Assembly (NCBI GenBank): GCA_965203525.1 | Contig: OZ241898.1 | Span: 5,270,001-5,334,000 of the forward strand | Length of the DNA: 64,000 nt | Direction of reading: 5' to 3' | DNA from: WTFV01 sp965203525 | GTDB lineage: Bacteria; Acidobacteriota; Vicinamibacteria; Vicinamibacterales; UBA8438 | Part shown: positions 48,595 through 57,298 of the stretch, one piece after another | Layout: each line of letters starts with the position of its first letter | How positions within the stretch are numbered: the first letter of the stretch is position 1 | Notes under the pieces: model-generated | Seen by the model: only the letters and a program-made list of their open reading frames with translations | What the model was told of the DNA's origin: nothing | Databases searched by the model: none | Program-made: the position numbers and the translations under genes

Positions 48595-50724
48595 TCAACG
48601 CGGCTGCCCGCTCTCCGGGAGCGCGAAGGCGATCAGGCGCGGGCCACCGCCGACGGTCAGCGCGACGTACTGCCGCCCGTCCAGCATGTAGGTCATCGGC
48701 GTGCCGATGGCGCCGCTCGGCAGGTCCACCGACGCGAGCTCGGTCCCGTCGGTCTTGTCGTAGGCGACCAGCCGCGGCCCGCCGTGCGAGCCGCCGGCGG
48801 TGAGGCAGTAGATCAGCAGCGTCTTCGTCAGCAGCGGGCCGTTGACGGCGTTGTCGCCGCCGAGCGGCGGCAGGTCGAGGTCGCGCAGCAGCGGGTGGTT
48901 GCGGTACCGGTCGCCGTCGCCGGTCGGCACCCACCAGGCGTGCTCGCCGGTGTTCAGGTCGATGGCGGTCATGCGCGAGTAGGGCGGCTTGACGAGCGGC
49001 AGCCCCCGCGGCATCCGCGGCTCGCGGCGGATGGCGCCGCCGCGGGCCAGCCGCTCGGCCTCGGGGGCGCCGTGGGTGTAGAGAACCGTGGCGCCGAGGG
49101 CCGGGTCGGGCCGGTACAGGGAGACCACCGCCGTCCGGTTGCGGGACGGGACGTACAGCATGCCGGTATCGGGATCGACCGCGGCCCCGGACCAGCCCGC
49201 CGTGCCGCCCGGCGGCGGGCGCATGACGGTGCCCAGCGTGACCCCCTCGACCGGGCGGTCCAGCGGCGTGAACAGCGGCCCGAGCCGGAAGCCCTCGACC
49301 GCCTCGAGCGCCATCTGCCGGATCTCCGGGGTGAAGTCGACCAGATCGTCGATGGTGACGCCCTGGTAGTCGAACGGCGCCGGCTTCGTCGGGAACGGCT
49401 GCGTCGGCGACGGGACCTCGCCCGGCATGTTGGTCTCCTGCGGCACCGGGCGCTCTTCGATCGGCCAGATCGGTTCGCCGGTCACGCGGTCGAACACGTA
49501 GACGAAGCCCTGCTTGCTCACCTGCGCAATCGCCCGGATCGGACGGCCGTCGACGGTCACGTCCACCAGGTTCGGGTGGGTCGCGAAGTCGTAGTCCCAC
49601 AAGCCGTGATGCACCGCCTGGAAGTGCCATTCGCGCTGGCCGGTCTCCACGTCCACGGCGATCAGCGTCTCCGAGAAGAGGTTGTCGCCGAGCCGGTCGG
49701 CCCCGTAGTAGTCGTTCGTCGCCGTGCCGGTCGGCAGGTAGACGTGGCCCAGCTCGTCGTCGCCGGCGAGCATCGACCAGACGTTGGCGTTGCCGGAGTA
49801 GCGCCAGGATTCGTTCAGCCAGGTGTCGACGCCGAACTCGTCGGCGCCGGCGGGCACGGTGTGGAAGTCCCAGGCGTGCGCGCCGGTCCGCACGTCCCAG
49901 GCCCGCACCCAGCCGGGCACCGCTTCCTTCGTGATGCGCCGGTCGGCGACGTGCGAGCCGTGGATCACCTTGTCGCGCACGACGATCGGCGGCGAGTGGA
50001 TGCCGAACGGCAGCGCGTTCAGATAGTCGCGGTCGGCGCGGTCGGCGCGCGGCAGGCCGGCCATCGCGTCGACCCGGCCCGCCTCGTCCGGACCGAAGTC
50101 TGGGCACGGCCGCCCGGTCCGCGCGTCGGCGCAGATCAGGTAGCCGTTGCCGGTGCCCCAGAAGATCCGCTCGTCGCCGGCGCCGTCGGTCCAGTACGCG
50201 ACGCCGCGTTGCGACCAGGGACTGCTCATCGTGGGCGTCCCCTCCTCGTAGCTCTTCGGGTTGTGGACCCACAGCGTCTCGCCGGTCCGGGCGTCGACCG
50301 CCACCCCCTGCGACAGGGGCGTGTTGAAGTAGAGGACGCCCCCCACCATCAGCGGCGTCGCCTGCAGGCGCGACAGGATGGGCCGATGTCCGGTCCGGTA
50401 GAGGTCGGGGTCGTCCTCGATCAGCGTGTCGACCACGGTGTCGAGCGGGGCCAGCCACTCGCCGCCGCCGGGCGTCGTGCGGCTGACGAAGTGGTCCACG
50501 GAGGTCCACTCCCAGGCGATCTCCAGGTCGGCGAAGTTGCGCGCGTCGATCTGGTCGAGCGGCGAGTACTTCGTGCCGCGGACGTCGCCGGCGTAGCTGC
50601 GCCACTCGCCGCCGGAGGTGTCGTAGGTCTGCCACGGGCCGCCGCCGGCCGGCGGCTGCGCGGACGCGGCGGCCGCGCAGACGACGGTGACGAGGATCGC
50701 CCCGAGCGGGCTCGACTGGCGCAT
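48595..50724 (-). CDS. PQQ-dependent alcohol/sugar dehydrogenase-type quinoprotein
   Basis: A 709-residue periplasmic quinoprotein with a signal (LGAILVTVVCAAAASAQP). Blades of the eight-bladed propeller are visible, starting GGEWRSYAGDVRGTKYSPLD, then GVAVDARTGETLWVHNPKSY, AWDVRTGAHAWDFHTVPAGA, IAVDVETGQREWHFQAVHHG with LWDYDFATHPNLV, and GAAVDPDTGMLYVPSRNR. The glucose/alcohol dehydrogenase features LWDYD and the Asp-rich loop support membrane or soluble PQQ-glucose dehydrogenase-like activity; no cytochrome domain (CxxCH) is present. ATG at 50724 has GGGAGGTCACGTC upstream and begins the signal, so the longer upstream frame, made of repeats, is rejected. It stands alone, transcribed towards the cyclophilin gene. 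Confidence 0.9.
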   Translation of the reverse strand: MRQSSPLGAILVTVVCAAAASAQPPAGGGPWQTYDTSGGEWRSYAGDVRGTKYSPLDQIDARNFADLEIAWEWTSVDHFVSRTTPGGGEWLAPLDTVVDTLIEDDPDLYRTGHRPILSRLQATPLMVGGVLYFNTPLSQGVAVDARTGETLWVHNPKSYEEGTPTMSSPWSQRGVAYWTDGAGDERIFWGTGNGYLICADARTGRPCPDFGPDEAGRVDAMAGLPRADRADRDYLNALPFGIHSPPIVVRDKVIHGSHVADRRITKEAVPGWVRAWDVRTGAHAWDFHTVPAGADEFGVDTWLNESWRYSGNANVWSMLAGDDELGHVYLPTGTATNDYYGADRLGDNLFSETLIAVDVETGQREWHFQAVHHGLWDYDFATHPNLVDVTVDGRPIRAIAQVSKQGFVYVFDRVTGEPIWPIEERPVPQETNMPGEVPSPTQPFPTKPAPFDYQGVTIDDLVDFTPEIRQMALEAVEGFRLGPLFTPLDRPVEGVTLGTVMRPPPGGTAGWSGAAVDPDTGMLYVPSRNRTAVVSLYRPDPALGATVLYTHGAPEAERLARGGAIRREPRMPRGLPLVKPPYSRMTAIDLNTGEHAWWVPTGDGDRYRNHPLLRDLDLPPLGGDNAVNGPLLTKTLLIYCLTAGGSHGGPRLVAYDKTDGTELASVDLPSGAIGTPMTYMLDGRQYVALTVGGGPRLIAFALPESGQPR

Positions 50725-50749
50725 GACGTGACCTCCCATGTCTCGGAAC

Positions 50750-51010
50750 CTGCGCTTTCCCGGACGGACCGGCTGCCGTTTGCGCCGCGCCGGAACTGTT
50801 TCTCGGGCCGGCGTCACCGAGGAGCCTGGCTTCCCCGGACGGACCGGCTGCCGTTTGCGCCGCGGAGCCTCGAAGACGGCGGCAGCATTCTCGACCGCTG
50901 GCTTCCCCGGACGGACCGGCTGCCGTTTGCGCCGACCGCGCCGTTCAAGGAAGCGGTCACGGCGCACGTGCTAGCTTCCCCGGACGGACCGGCTACCGTT
51001 TTGCGCCTGC
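50750..51010. repeat. four-copy repeat array upstream of the PQQ dehydrogenase gene
   Basis: CGGACGGACCGGCTGCCGTT starts at 50761, 50836, 50908 and 50981 (75, 72 and 73 bp), preceded by CTTCCC and mostly followed by TGCGCC. Each repeat is about 31-36 bp and the spacers of about 37-42 bp are all different. No cas gene is nearby. With the 23-bp array it fills the 733-bp gap to 51457. Confidence 0.9.
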
Positions 51011-51171
51011 CATCGTAACACCGGCCCGCCGCGTCCGGGCCGGCCGGTCTTGCGCGCCGCGGGCGGTGTGCGCCGCGCACCGGGGGCGTTCCGCCACTCC
51101 GCCGGGCCGGCTTCCGCTGCCCGGGCCGGCCGGCGGCGGCCGAACCGATCCGGCGGCGGCGAGTGGCAGGG

Positions 51172-51400
51172 ATCGCCGAATCACCCGCTGGACGGTCGCC
51201 GAATCACCCGCTGGACGGTCGCCGAATCACCCGCTGGACGGTCGCCGAATCACCCGCTGGACGGTCGCCGAATCACCCGCTGGACGGTCGCCGAATCACC
51301 CGCTGGACGGTCGCCGAATCACCCGCTGGACGGTCGCCGAATCACCCGCTGGACGGTCGCCGAATCACCCGCTGGACGGTCGCCGAATCACCCGCTGGAG
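51172..51400 (+). repeat. 23-bp tandem repeat, ten copies
   Basis: GCCGAATCACCCGCTGGACG followed by GTC is repeated head to tail; TCACCC occurs at 51181, 51204, 51227, 51250, 51273, 51296, 51319, 51342, 51365 and 51388. The copies are identical, without spacers. The array ends 58 bp before the ATPase start. All three forward frames are open through it, since 3 x 23 = 69 nt encodes a 23-residue unit with no stop. Confidence 0.95.
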
Positions 51401-51457
51401 TTGCGCGCGCGGCGTATTCGCGGTAGTTTTTGGCGAACACCGATCCACCCGGCCGCC

Positions 51458-52708
51458 ATGCCCTATTTTCCGCGCGTCGTCGACACCGAGCTGACCGAGC
51501 TGCTGAGGGCCGCCGGGGCGGTGCTCGTGGAAGGCCCCCGGGCTTGCGGGAAGACGGAGACCGCCGTGCGGGCGGCGGCCAGCACGGTGCTGCTCGACGT
51601 CGACGAGAACGCCCGGCGCATGATCGGCGCCGACCCGGCGGCCGTGCTGATCGGCGACACGCCGCGGTTGATCGACGAGTGGCAGGTCGAGCCGGCCGTC
51701 TGGAACCACGTCCGCCGGGAAATCGACCGCCGCGGCGTCGCCGGCCAGTTCATCCTCACCGGGTCCGCCGTTCCCGCCGACGACCTCGCCCGGCACACCG
51801 GCGCCGGGCGCTTCATCCGGCTGCGGATGCGCCCGATGTCGCTGTACGAGAGCGGGGTCGCCAGCGGGGAGATTTCGCTGCGGCGGCTGCTCGACGGCGA
51901 GGCGCAACGGGCGCCGCGAACCGGGCTGTCGATCGCCGCGATCGCGGAACTCGTCAGCGCCGGCGGCTGGCCGGGACACGCCGGCAAGCCGTTGCCGGGG
52001 GTCCTGCGTGCGAACCGCGGCTATCTGGACGACGTCCGCCGCACCGACGTCTCGAAAGCCGGCGGCAGGACGCGCGATCCCGTCAAGGTGGGCCGTCTGC
52101 TGCGGTCGCTGGCGCGCAACGTGGCCACCCCGGTGGCCCTGACGAAGCTCGCGGCCGAGGCGGGCGAGGAAGGCCGGGCGTCGAAGGCCGACACGGTCGC
52201 CGAGTACCTCGACGCCCTGGAGCGGCTCATGGTGGTCGAACCGCAGCCGGCGTGGTCGCCGCACCTGCGATCCCGCGCGACGCTCCGGCGGACACCGGTC
52301 CGGCACTTCGTCGATCCGTCCCTGGCGGTGGCCGCCCTGCGCGCCGCGCTCGGGCGCCTGACCGCCGACCTCCGGTTCCTCGGCCTGCTGTTCGAGTCCC
52401 TGGTCGTCCGCGACCTGCGCGTTCATGCCCAGGCCGCCGACGCCCAGGTGTTCCACTACCGGGAGAAGGACGGACTGGAAGTGGACGCCGTCGTGGAGGC
52501 GGCCGATGGCCGCTGGGCGGCGTTCGAGATCAAGCTGGGCGAACGCTGGGTGGAGGACGGCGCCAGCAACCTTCGCAGGCTGGCCGGCCGGATGGCGCAC
52601 AGCGACCACGGACCGCCGGCGGCGCTCGCGGTGATCGTCCCCACCGGGTACGGCTCGGTACGACCCGGGGACGTGGGGGTGGTCCCGATCGGCGCGCTGG
52701 GTCCCTGA
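51458..52708 (+). CDS. DUF4143-type AAA ATPase (AAA_14)
   Basis: A 416-residue protein of the AAA_14/DUF4143 family. The Walker A is LVEGPRACGKTETAVRAAAS near residue 28, a Walker B-like RLIDEWQVEPAVWNHVRREI follows near residue 70, and the sensor-like FILTGSAVPADDLARHTGAG at about residue 105. The C-terminal DUF4143 part has AEAGEEGRASKADTVAEYLD, ALERLMVVEPQPAW and, near the end, FHYREKDGLEVDAVVEAADG with WAAFEIKLG, a PD-(D/E)XK-like D...E-x-K core. Function is unknown; the family is spread widely, often horizontally. ATG at 51458 is chosen since the frame upstream is the 23-bp repeat. Confidence 0.9.
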   Translation: MPYFPRVVDTELTELLRAAGAVLVEGPRACGKTETAVRAAASTVLLDVDENARRMIGADPAAVLIGDTPRLIDEWQVEPAVWNHVRREIDRRGVAGQFILTGSAVPADDLARHTGAGRFIRLRMRPMSLYESGVASGEISLRRLLDGEAQRAPRTGLSIAAIAELVSAGGWPGHAGKPLPGVLRANRGYLDDVRRTDVSKAGGRTRDPVKVGRLLRSLARNVATPVALTKLAAEAGEEGRASKADTVAEYLDALERLMVVEPQPAWSPHLRSRATLRRTPVRHFVDPSLAVAALRAALGRLTADLRFLGLLFESLVVRDLRVHAQAADAQVFHYREKDGLEVDAVVEAADGRWAAFEIKLGERWVEDGASNLRRLAGRMAHSDHGPPAALAVIVPTGYGSVRPGDVGVVPIGALGP

Positions 52709-52815
52709 CACTTCCCCGGCGGGCGTTCCGGGTCGCTCCGGGGGCGGCAGACGGGGTTTCGCCGGGCCTTCGGCCCCTGAAACTTCCCGGCGGGCGTTCC
52801 GGGTCGCCCGGCCGG
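52705..52815. repeat. 71-bp-spaced repeat copying the ATPase gene 3' end
   Basis: CCCTGA-ACTTCC followed by CGGCGGGCGTTCCGGGTCGC occurs at the ATPase stop (core at 52717) and again at 52788, 71 bp apart. The TGA in the first copy is the gene's stop codon. Confidence 0.88.
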
Positions 52816-52916
52816 CGATCAGGTTTTGCGCGCGCCCCGTTGCGCGGCCCGCGAGCGGGCGCTAGGATTCGGTGACGTCGGGAGGCGCCCGGCGCGGTTC
52901 GAGCGGGGAGATGCGG

Positions 52917-55409
52917 ATGCGGGAAACGACGAGGCGGCCGCGGACAGGGAGTTTCTTCAACCGGCGCGCGGCGGTGCGGCTGGCCGGTGCCTGCGTGCTG
53001 GCGGCGTCCGGCCTCGCCGCGGTCGGGTCGCCGGCGGCCGCGGCGCAGGCTGCGCCGCCGACGGCCCGCGCGATCCTGGACCGCTACTGCGTCACCTGTC
53101 ACAACGACCGGCTGCGCACCGGCGGACTGAGCCTGGACGCGGCCACCGTCGACGCCGCGGATCCGAGCCGTGACGCCGACGTATGGGAGCGGGTGATCGC
53201 GAAGCTGCGGACCGGCGCGATGCCGCCGCCGGGGCGCCCGCGTCCGAGCCCGGCGACTTCCGATGCAGTGGCGAGCCGGATCGAGGCGGCCATCGACCGC
53301 GCGGCCGCGGCCGATCCGAACCCCGGCCGCACCGGCACGGTCCACCGGCTGAACCGGACCGGGTACCGCAACGCGATTCGCGACCTGCTCGCGCTCGACC
53401 TCGACGTGACCCCGCTGCTGCCGGGCGACGAAACGTCGGACACCGGCTTCGACAACAACGCCGACGTGCTTTCGATCTCCACCGCGCAGCTCGAGCGCTA
53501 CCTCTCGGCGGCGCGCACCGTCACGCGGCTCGCCACGGGGCTGCCGCCGGCCGGGCCCGGGTTCGAGACCTTCGACGTGCCGCTGCTCCTGCTGCAGGAC
53601 GAGCACCAGAGCGAGGACCTGCCGCTCGGCTCGCGGGGCGGCGTCGCCATCCGGTACCACTTCCCGGTCGACGGCGACTACCTCGTCAAGATCGAGCTGC
53701 GCTCCAACTGGCAGGACTACATCCTCGGCATGGGCAGCGCCCATCGGCTCGACGTCCGGATCGACGGCGAGCTGGTCAAGCGGTTCATGGTCGGCGGCGA
53801 AGCCCGCGGCCGGCCCGCGCCGGTGACGTTCACCATCGCCGAGCGGGGCGACCCGGAGTGGGAGGCGTACCTGCAGTCGGCGGACGAACGGCTGGAGGTC
53901 CGCGTGCCGGTCGCGGCGGGTCCGCGCACGGTCGGCGTCTCGTTCGTGCGCAACGTCCGGGAGCCGGAGGGGATCCTGAAGCCGCGGCAGGCGGGCGAGG
54001 TACTGTCGAACGACGAGGCGTACCACGGCAACGCCGCGGTCGCCGCGGTCGCCGTCGGCGGGCCGTACGCCGTGGCCGGGCCGGGCGACACGCCGAGCCG
54101 CCGAGCCGTCTTCTCCTGCCGGCCGGAAAGCGCGGCGCCCGCGGACGAGCGGGCCTGCGCCGCCGAAATCGTCTCGCGGCTGGCGCGCCGCGCCTACCGC
54201 CGGCCGGTGACGCCGGCGGACGTCGATACGCTGCTCGGCTTCTTCGACAGCGGCCGGGAGAGCGGCGGCGGCTTCGACGCCGGCATCCAGCTCGCGCTCG
54301 AGCGGATGCTGGTCGATCCCGATTTCCTCCTGCGCATCGAGCGCGACCCGGCCGGCGCCGCGCCCGGAGAGCCGTACCGCCTGCGCGGCGTGGAAGTCGC
54401 CTCGCGCCTCTCGTTCTTCTTGTGGGGCAGCATTCCGGACGAGCCGCTGCTCGCCGCGGCGGAGCAGGGCCGGCTCGCCCGTCCGGCGGCGCTGGAGGCG
54501 CAGGTCCGCCGCATGCTCGGCGACCCGCGCGCCCGCTCGCTCGTCGACGACTTCGCCGTCCAGTGGCTGCACCTGCGCAACCTGGAGGACGTCACGGGCG
54601 ACCCGGTGCCGTTCCCCGACTTCGACGACAATCTGGTCGAGGCGTTCCGGCAGGAGACCACGCTGTTTCTCGCCAGCACCCTGCGCGAGGACCGCAGCGT
54701 GCTCGACCTGCTCGACGCCGACTACACCTTCGTGAACGAGCGGCTCGCCCGCCACTACGGCATCCCCGGCGTCTACGGCTCGCGGTTCCGGCGCGTCACG
54801 CTTCCGGACCGGGAGCAGCGCGGCGGCCTCCTCGGTCACGGCGGCCTGCTCGCGCTCACCTCCTATCCGACCCGCACGTCGCCGGTGCTGCGCGGCAAGT
54901 GGCTGCTCGACACGATTCTCGGCGCGCCGCCCCCGTCCCCGCCGGCCGACGTGCCGGCGCTGCCGGAACGGAGCGCGGGGGGCCGGAGCGCCTCGGTGCG
55001 CGAGCGGCTCGAACGCCACCGGCAGGCGCCGGCCTGCGCGACCTGTCACGCGTCGATCGATCCGCCCGGCTTCGCGCTGGAGCAGTTCGACGGCCTGGGG
55101 GCGTGGCGCACGAAGGACGAGTTCGGCAACCCGATCGACGCCACCGCGACCATGCCGGACGGCCGGACGGTGGCCGGGATGGCCGGTCTCCGGGCATTGC
55201 TGCTGGAGCGGCCCGAGCAGTTCGCCGGCACGGTGACCGGGAAGCTCCTCGCCTACGCCCTCGGGCGCGGTCTGACCCACGCCGACCGGCCGACGGTGCG
55301 CGCCATCGTCCGCGACGCCGCGGCCGACGACTACCGCTGGTCGGCGCTCGTCGCCGGGGTCGTCAAGAGCCCGGCGTTCCTGATGCGGAACGCGGCAGCG
55401 GATCGATAG
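52917..55409 (+). CDS. DUF1592/1588/1585/1595/1587 cytochrome-type protein
   Basis: An 830-residue protein of the multi-domain family typical of Planctomycetota and Acidobacteriota. After an N-terminal signal (AVRLAGACVLAASGLAAVGS) comes a haem-binding site DRYCVTCHNDRLRTGGLSLD (CxxCH near residue 58), then DUF1587 (RLNRTGYRNAIRDLLALDLD), DUF1595 (FLLRIERDPAGAAPGEPYRL), DUF1592 (VEVASRLSFFLWGSIPDEPL), DUF1588 (ERLARHYGIPGVYGSRFRRV) and DUF1585 (FALEQFDGLGAWRTKDEFG). It is usually encoded beside a DUF1552 protein and thought to act in extracytoplasmic redox or polysaccharide breakdown. ATG at 52917 is chosen for its spacing from GGGGAG. Confidence 0.92.
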   Translation: MRETTRRPRTGSFFNRRAAVRLAGACVLAASGLAAVGSPAAAAQAAPPTARAILDRYCVTCHNDRLRTGGLSLDAATVDAADPSRDADVWERVIAKLRTGAMPPPGRPRPSPATSDAVASRIEAAIDRAAAADPNPGRTGTVHRLNRTGYRNAIRDLLALDLDVTPLLPGDETSDTGFDNNADVLSISTAQLERYLSAARTVTRLATGLPPAGPGFETFDVPLLLLQDEHQSEDLPLGSRGGVAIRYHFPVDGDYLVKIELRSNWQDYILGMGSAHRLDVRIDGELVKRFMVGGEARGRPAPVTFTIAERGDPEWEAYLQSADERLEVRVPVAAGPRTVGVSFVRNVREPEGILKPRQAGEVLSNDEAYHGNAAVAAVAVGGPYAVAGPGDTPSRRAVFSCRPESAAPADERACAAEIVSRLARRAYRRPVTPADVDTLLGFFDSGRESGGGFDAGIQLALERMLVDPDFLLRIERDPAGAAPGEPYRLRGVEVASRLSFFLWGSIPDEPLLAAAEQGRLARPAALEAQVRRMLGDPRARSLVDDFAVQWLHLRNLEDVTGDPVPFPDFDDNLVEAFRQETTLFLASTLREDRSVLDLLDADYTFVNERLARHYGIPGVYGSRFRRVTLPDREQRGGLLGHGGLLALTSYPTRTSPVLRGKWLLDTILGAPPPSPPADVPALPERSAGGRSASVRERLERHRQAPACATCHASIDPPGFALEQFDGLGAWRTKDEFGNPIDATATMPDGRTVAGMAGLRALLLERPEQFAGTVTGKLLAYALGRGLTHADRPTVRAIVRDAAADDYRWSALVAGVVKSPAFLMRNAAADR

Positions 55410-55601
55410 TGTCCCGCGCGCGGCAAACCTCACCGATGAGCACGCATTCCCTCTGGCGGCGTGGTCGCGGCCGCGGGTCCAACAGTACCGAGGCGTGGTC
55501 CTGATGCTGCCCGCCCTGGACCGGTAGCCGATCGGGAATTCATCGCTCCAGAACCGGCCGGGATGGACCGGCGGGCCACCGGCGGCCACCGCCCGGACCT
55601 C

Positions 55602-55629
55602 TTGACGTAAACAATGTGTGTGTTTTACT
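55602..55629 (+). promoter_or_regulatory. likely promoter of the VapB-like gene
   Basis: TTGACG at 55602-55607, a 16-bp spacer and TTTACT at 55624-55629 lie in a locally AT-rich stretch. The flanking ATGTGTGTGTTTTAC and TAAAAAAACACATG (55691 onward) are near-inverted copies that could be operator half-sites for autoregulation by the antitoxin. Positions 55410-55600 of the gap hold no gene. Confidence 0.5.
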
Positions 55630-55754
55630 CTTGCGGCTTCGGCAGGCCGGTTTCTCCGAGGAAGTGGTGAGGGCGCGGGGGTGGATTTTCTCTAAAAAAA
55701 CACATGTGCCTGAAGAAGCGGAGCCGGGGCACCCTGGCGCGAGGAGCATAGGTC

Positions 55755-56192
55755 ATGAACAGAAAATACGCCCCACTTGAGTCCTACCTGCGTGCGTCCG
55801 GACGTACGCGCATACCCATGACGTTCGAGGAGATCGAACGGGTCATCGGTGCGCAGCTACCGGCATCAGTCTTCAGGTATCGTGCGCTATGGTCCAACAA
55901 CCCCGCCAACTGGGTCATGACCAGGGCATGGCTCGCGGCAGGGTACGAGACGGAGAAGGTCGACATGGCGAACCGCAGGCTGGTGTTCCGGAAGCCGGCG
56001 CCGAACCCGCCACGTTCCGACACCAGTAGCGGACCGGGGACTTTCCGCGGCGACGGCGCGCCTTCCGCGGACCGTCGCGGGTCGTTCGCGAGCGTCTTTG
56101 GCTTGCTTGAGGGCACCGTGACGATCGCGCCGGGCACGAATCTGACCGATCCTGTCGGCGAGGACTGGGACGCTGCTCGACAACGCCGATGA
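55755..56192 (+). CDS. DUF7662-domain protein with VapB-like antitoxin tail
   Basis: A 145-residue protein. The N-terminal 80 residues resemble DUF7662 (KYAPLESYLRASGRTRIPMT, FEEIERVIGAQLPASVFRYR, then WVMTRAWLAAGYETEKVDMA), a small domain known mostly as a stand-alone protein. The last 37 residues (FASVFGLLEGTVTIAPGTNL, then TDPVGEDWDAARQRR) match the C-terminal toxin-binding tail of VapB/Phd-type antitoxins. The DNA-binding part of a usual VapB is absent, so the DUF7662 domain seems to have replaced it. ATG at 55755 follows GAGGAGCATAGGTC. The stop overlaps the toxin start at 56189, as in TA operons. Confidence 0.75.
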   Translation: MNRKYAPLESYLRASGRTRIPMTFEEIERVIGAQLPASVFRYRALWSNNPANWVMTRAWLAAGYETEKVDMANRRLVFRKPAPNPPRSDTSSGPGTFRGDGAPSADRRGSFASVFGLLEGTVTIAPGTNLTDPVGEDWDAARQRR

Positions 56193-56603
56193 CCGGCTTC
56201 CTGCTCGACACGTGTGCGGTGATCTGGACCGCGCAGGGTGAGCCCTTGCGCGAACCTGCCGCGAGCGAATTGCCGGATGCCTGCGAGCGTGGAGCGCGGC
56301 TGTTCGTGTCTCCGATCACCCGCGTGGGAGATCGCGATGCTCGTGGCGAGGGGGCGGATGTCGCTTGCGCTCGATCCCCGGGTGTGGTTCGAGCGCTTCT
56401 GCGAGTCGCCCGCGGTGGAGCTGGCCGCGATGCCGCCATCCGTGCTGGTCGCATCGGCCTGCCTGCCGGGAAGCCCGCCCGGCGATCCGGCGGATCGAAT
56501 CCTCATCGCAACGGCGCGGGCGTTCGGCTACGTGCTGGCGACTCGTGATGCCGAGATCCTGCGGTACGGTGCTCTCGGTCACGTGCGGGTCGTGGGTTGT
56601 TGA
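56189..56603 (+). pseudogene. VapC-like PIN-domain toxin with a one-base frameshift
   Basis: PIN toxins are metal-dependent endoribonucleases. ATG at 56189 begins MTGFLLDTCAVIWTAQGEPL with the first catalytic Asp. The frame runs to LFVSPIT and then breaks: CACCCGCGTGG at 56317-56327 has one C too many. In the next frame the family sequence resumes with WEIAMLVARGRMSLALDPRV (second acidic residue), SPPGDPADRILIATARAFGY and VLATRDAEILRYGALGHVRV, ending at 56603. The two frames together give the full 137-residue domain. As read, translation ends in unrelated sequence. It may be inactivated, phase-variable, or a base-call error in a C run. Confidence 0.85.
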
Positions 56604-56688
56604 TGCCGTACGGGGAGCGATTCGGCGCCCGGGCCGCGGCCCGAAGGGAGATGCGGGCGACGGGCGCGCCCTGATCGAGGGTCACGGT

Positions 56689-57204
56689 ATGGGCTTCTAT
56701 CTCAGAAAGTCGTTTCGCGCGGGGCCGATCCGGTTCAACCTCTCGAAGAGCGGCGTCGGCGCCTCCGTCGGCGTGACCGGCGCCCGCATCGGCCTGTCGT
56801 CGGCGGGGCGCGCGTACGTGCACGGCGGGCGCCACGGCCTCTACTACCGGAAGTCGCTCGGCGGCGGCGGACGCGCTCGCGCGGCGCCGCCGGACGGGCG
56901 CGGCTCCGTCGAGCTGACCGAGGACACCGGCGTGACCTACGGCGCACTCCGGGCGCAGGAGCAGGCGCCCGACGCCATCGCCGCACCGGTCCGGAGGTCG
57001 CCGCCGACGTACGGCTGGCCCGCCCTGGGCGCCGTCGCGGCCGGCCTGCTGCTGCCGTCGCCCTTCCCCGCGCTGGTCGCGGCCGCGGTCTTCGCCGCCC
57101 TGGTCACCCTCGGCGCCGGGCGCAGGAAGCGGAGGGTGGCCGGCGACGCGTACGGCCGCCTGCTCGATGCGCGGGCCGCGTCCGCGCTGGCCGACGAGCG
57201 ATGA
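56689..57204 (+). CDS. DUF4236 protein with a C-terminal membrane helix
   Basis: A 171-residue protein. The first 60 residues are a DUF4236 domain (MGFYLRKSFRAGPIRFNLSK, SGVGASVGVTGARIGLSSAG, YVHGGRHGLYYRKSL), a short conserved domain of unknown role seen in membrane-associated and phage-linked proteins. A linker follows and then one or two hydrophobic segments (WPALGAVAAGLLLPSPFPAL, VAAAVFAALVTLGAG). ATG at 56689 is chosen because it starts the family signature; an in-frame upstream extension overlaps the vapC remnant and is rejected. It lies between the VapC remnant and the DUF1552 gene; a functional link is not evident. Confidence 0.82.
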   Translation: MGFYLRKSFRAGPIRFNLSKSGVGASVGVTGARIGLSSAGRAYVHGGRHGLYYRKSLGGGGRARAAPPDGRGSVELTEDTGVTYGALRAQEQAPDAIAAPVRRSPPTYGWPALGAVAAGLLLPSPFPALVAAAVFAALVTLGAGRRKRRVAGDAYGRLLDARAASALADER

Positions 57205-57298
57205 CGACGCGCGTGGCGACGGCCTGGAGTCCGCCGCCGGCGGCGGCCGGTTCCGAGGGATTGCCCGGCCGTTCTCCGCGCGGTAGGATGGGCGCATC

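Noticed and set aside
48595..50967. An 81-residue N-terminal extension of the PQQ dehydrogenase
   Set aside because: It would consist of repeated RRKRQPVRPGK units encoded by the intergenic array; the signal peptide and ribosome site place the start at 50724.
50750..51010. A true CRISPR array
   Set aside because: There are only four imperfect copies, no cas genes, and the same geometry occurs at many loci with other cores, one of which matches a neighbouring gene end.
51172..51400. CRISPR or protein-coding repeat at the 23-bp array
   Set aside because: There are no spacers, and the unit is not a multiple of three. The long frames through it have no start context or conserved domain, so they are frames of a minisatellite.
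55437..55504. A small gene after the DUF1592 gene
   Set aside because: The 22-codon ATG frame has no ribosome site and no recognisable sequence.
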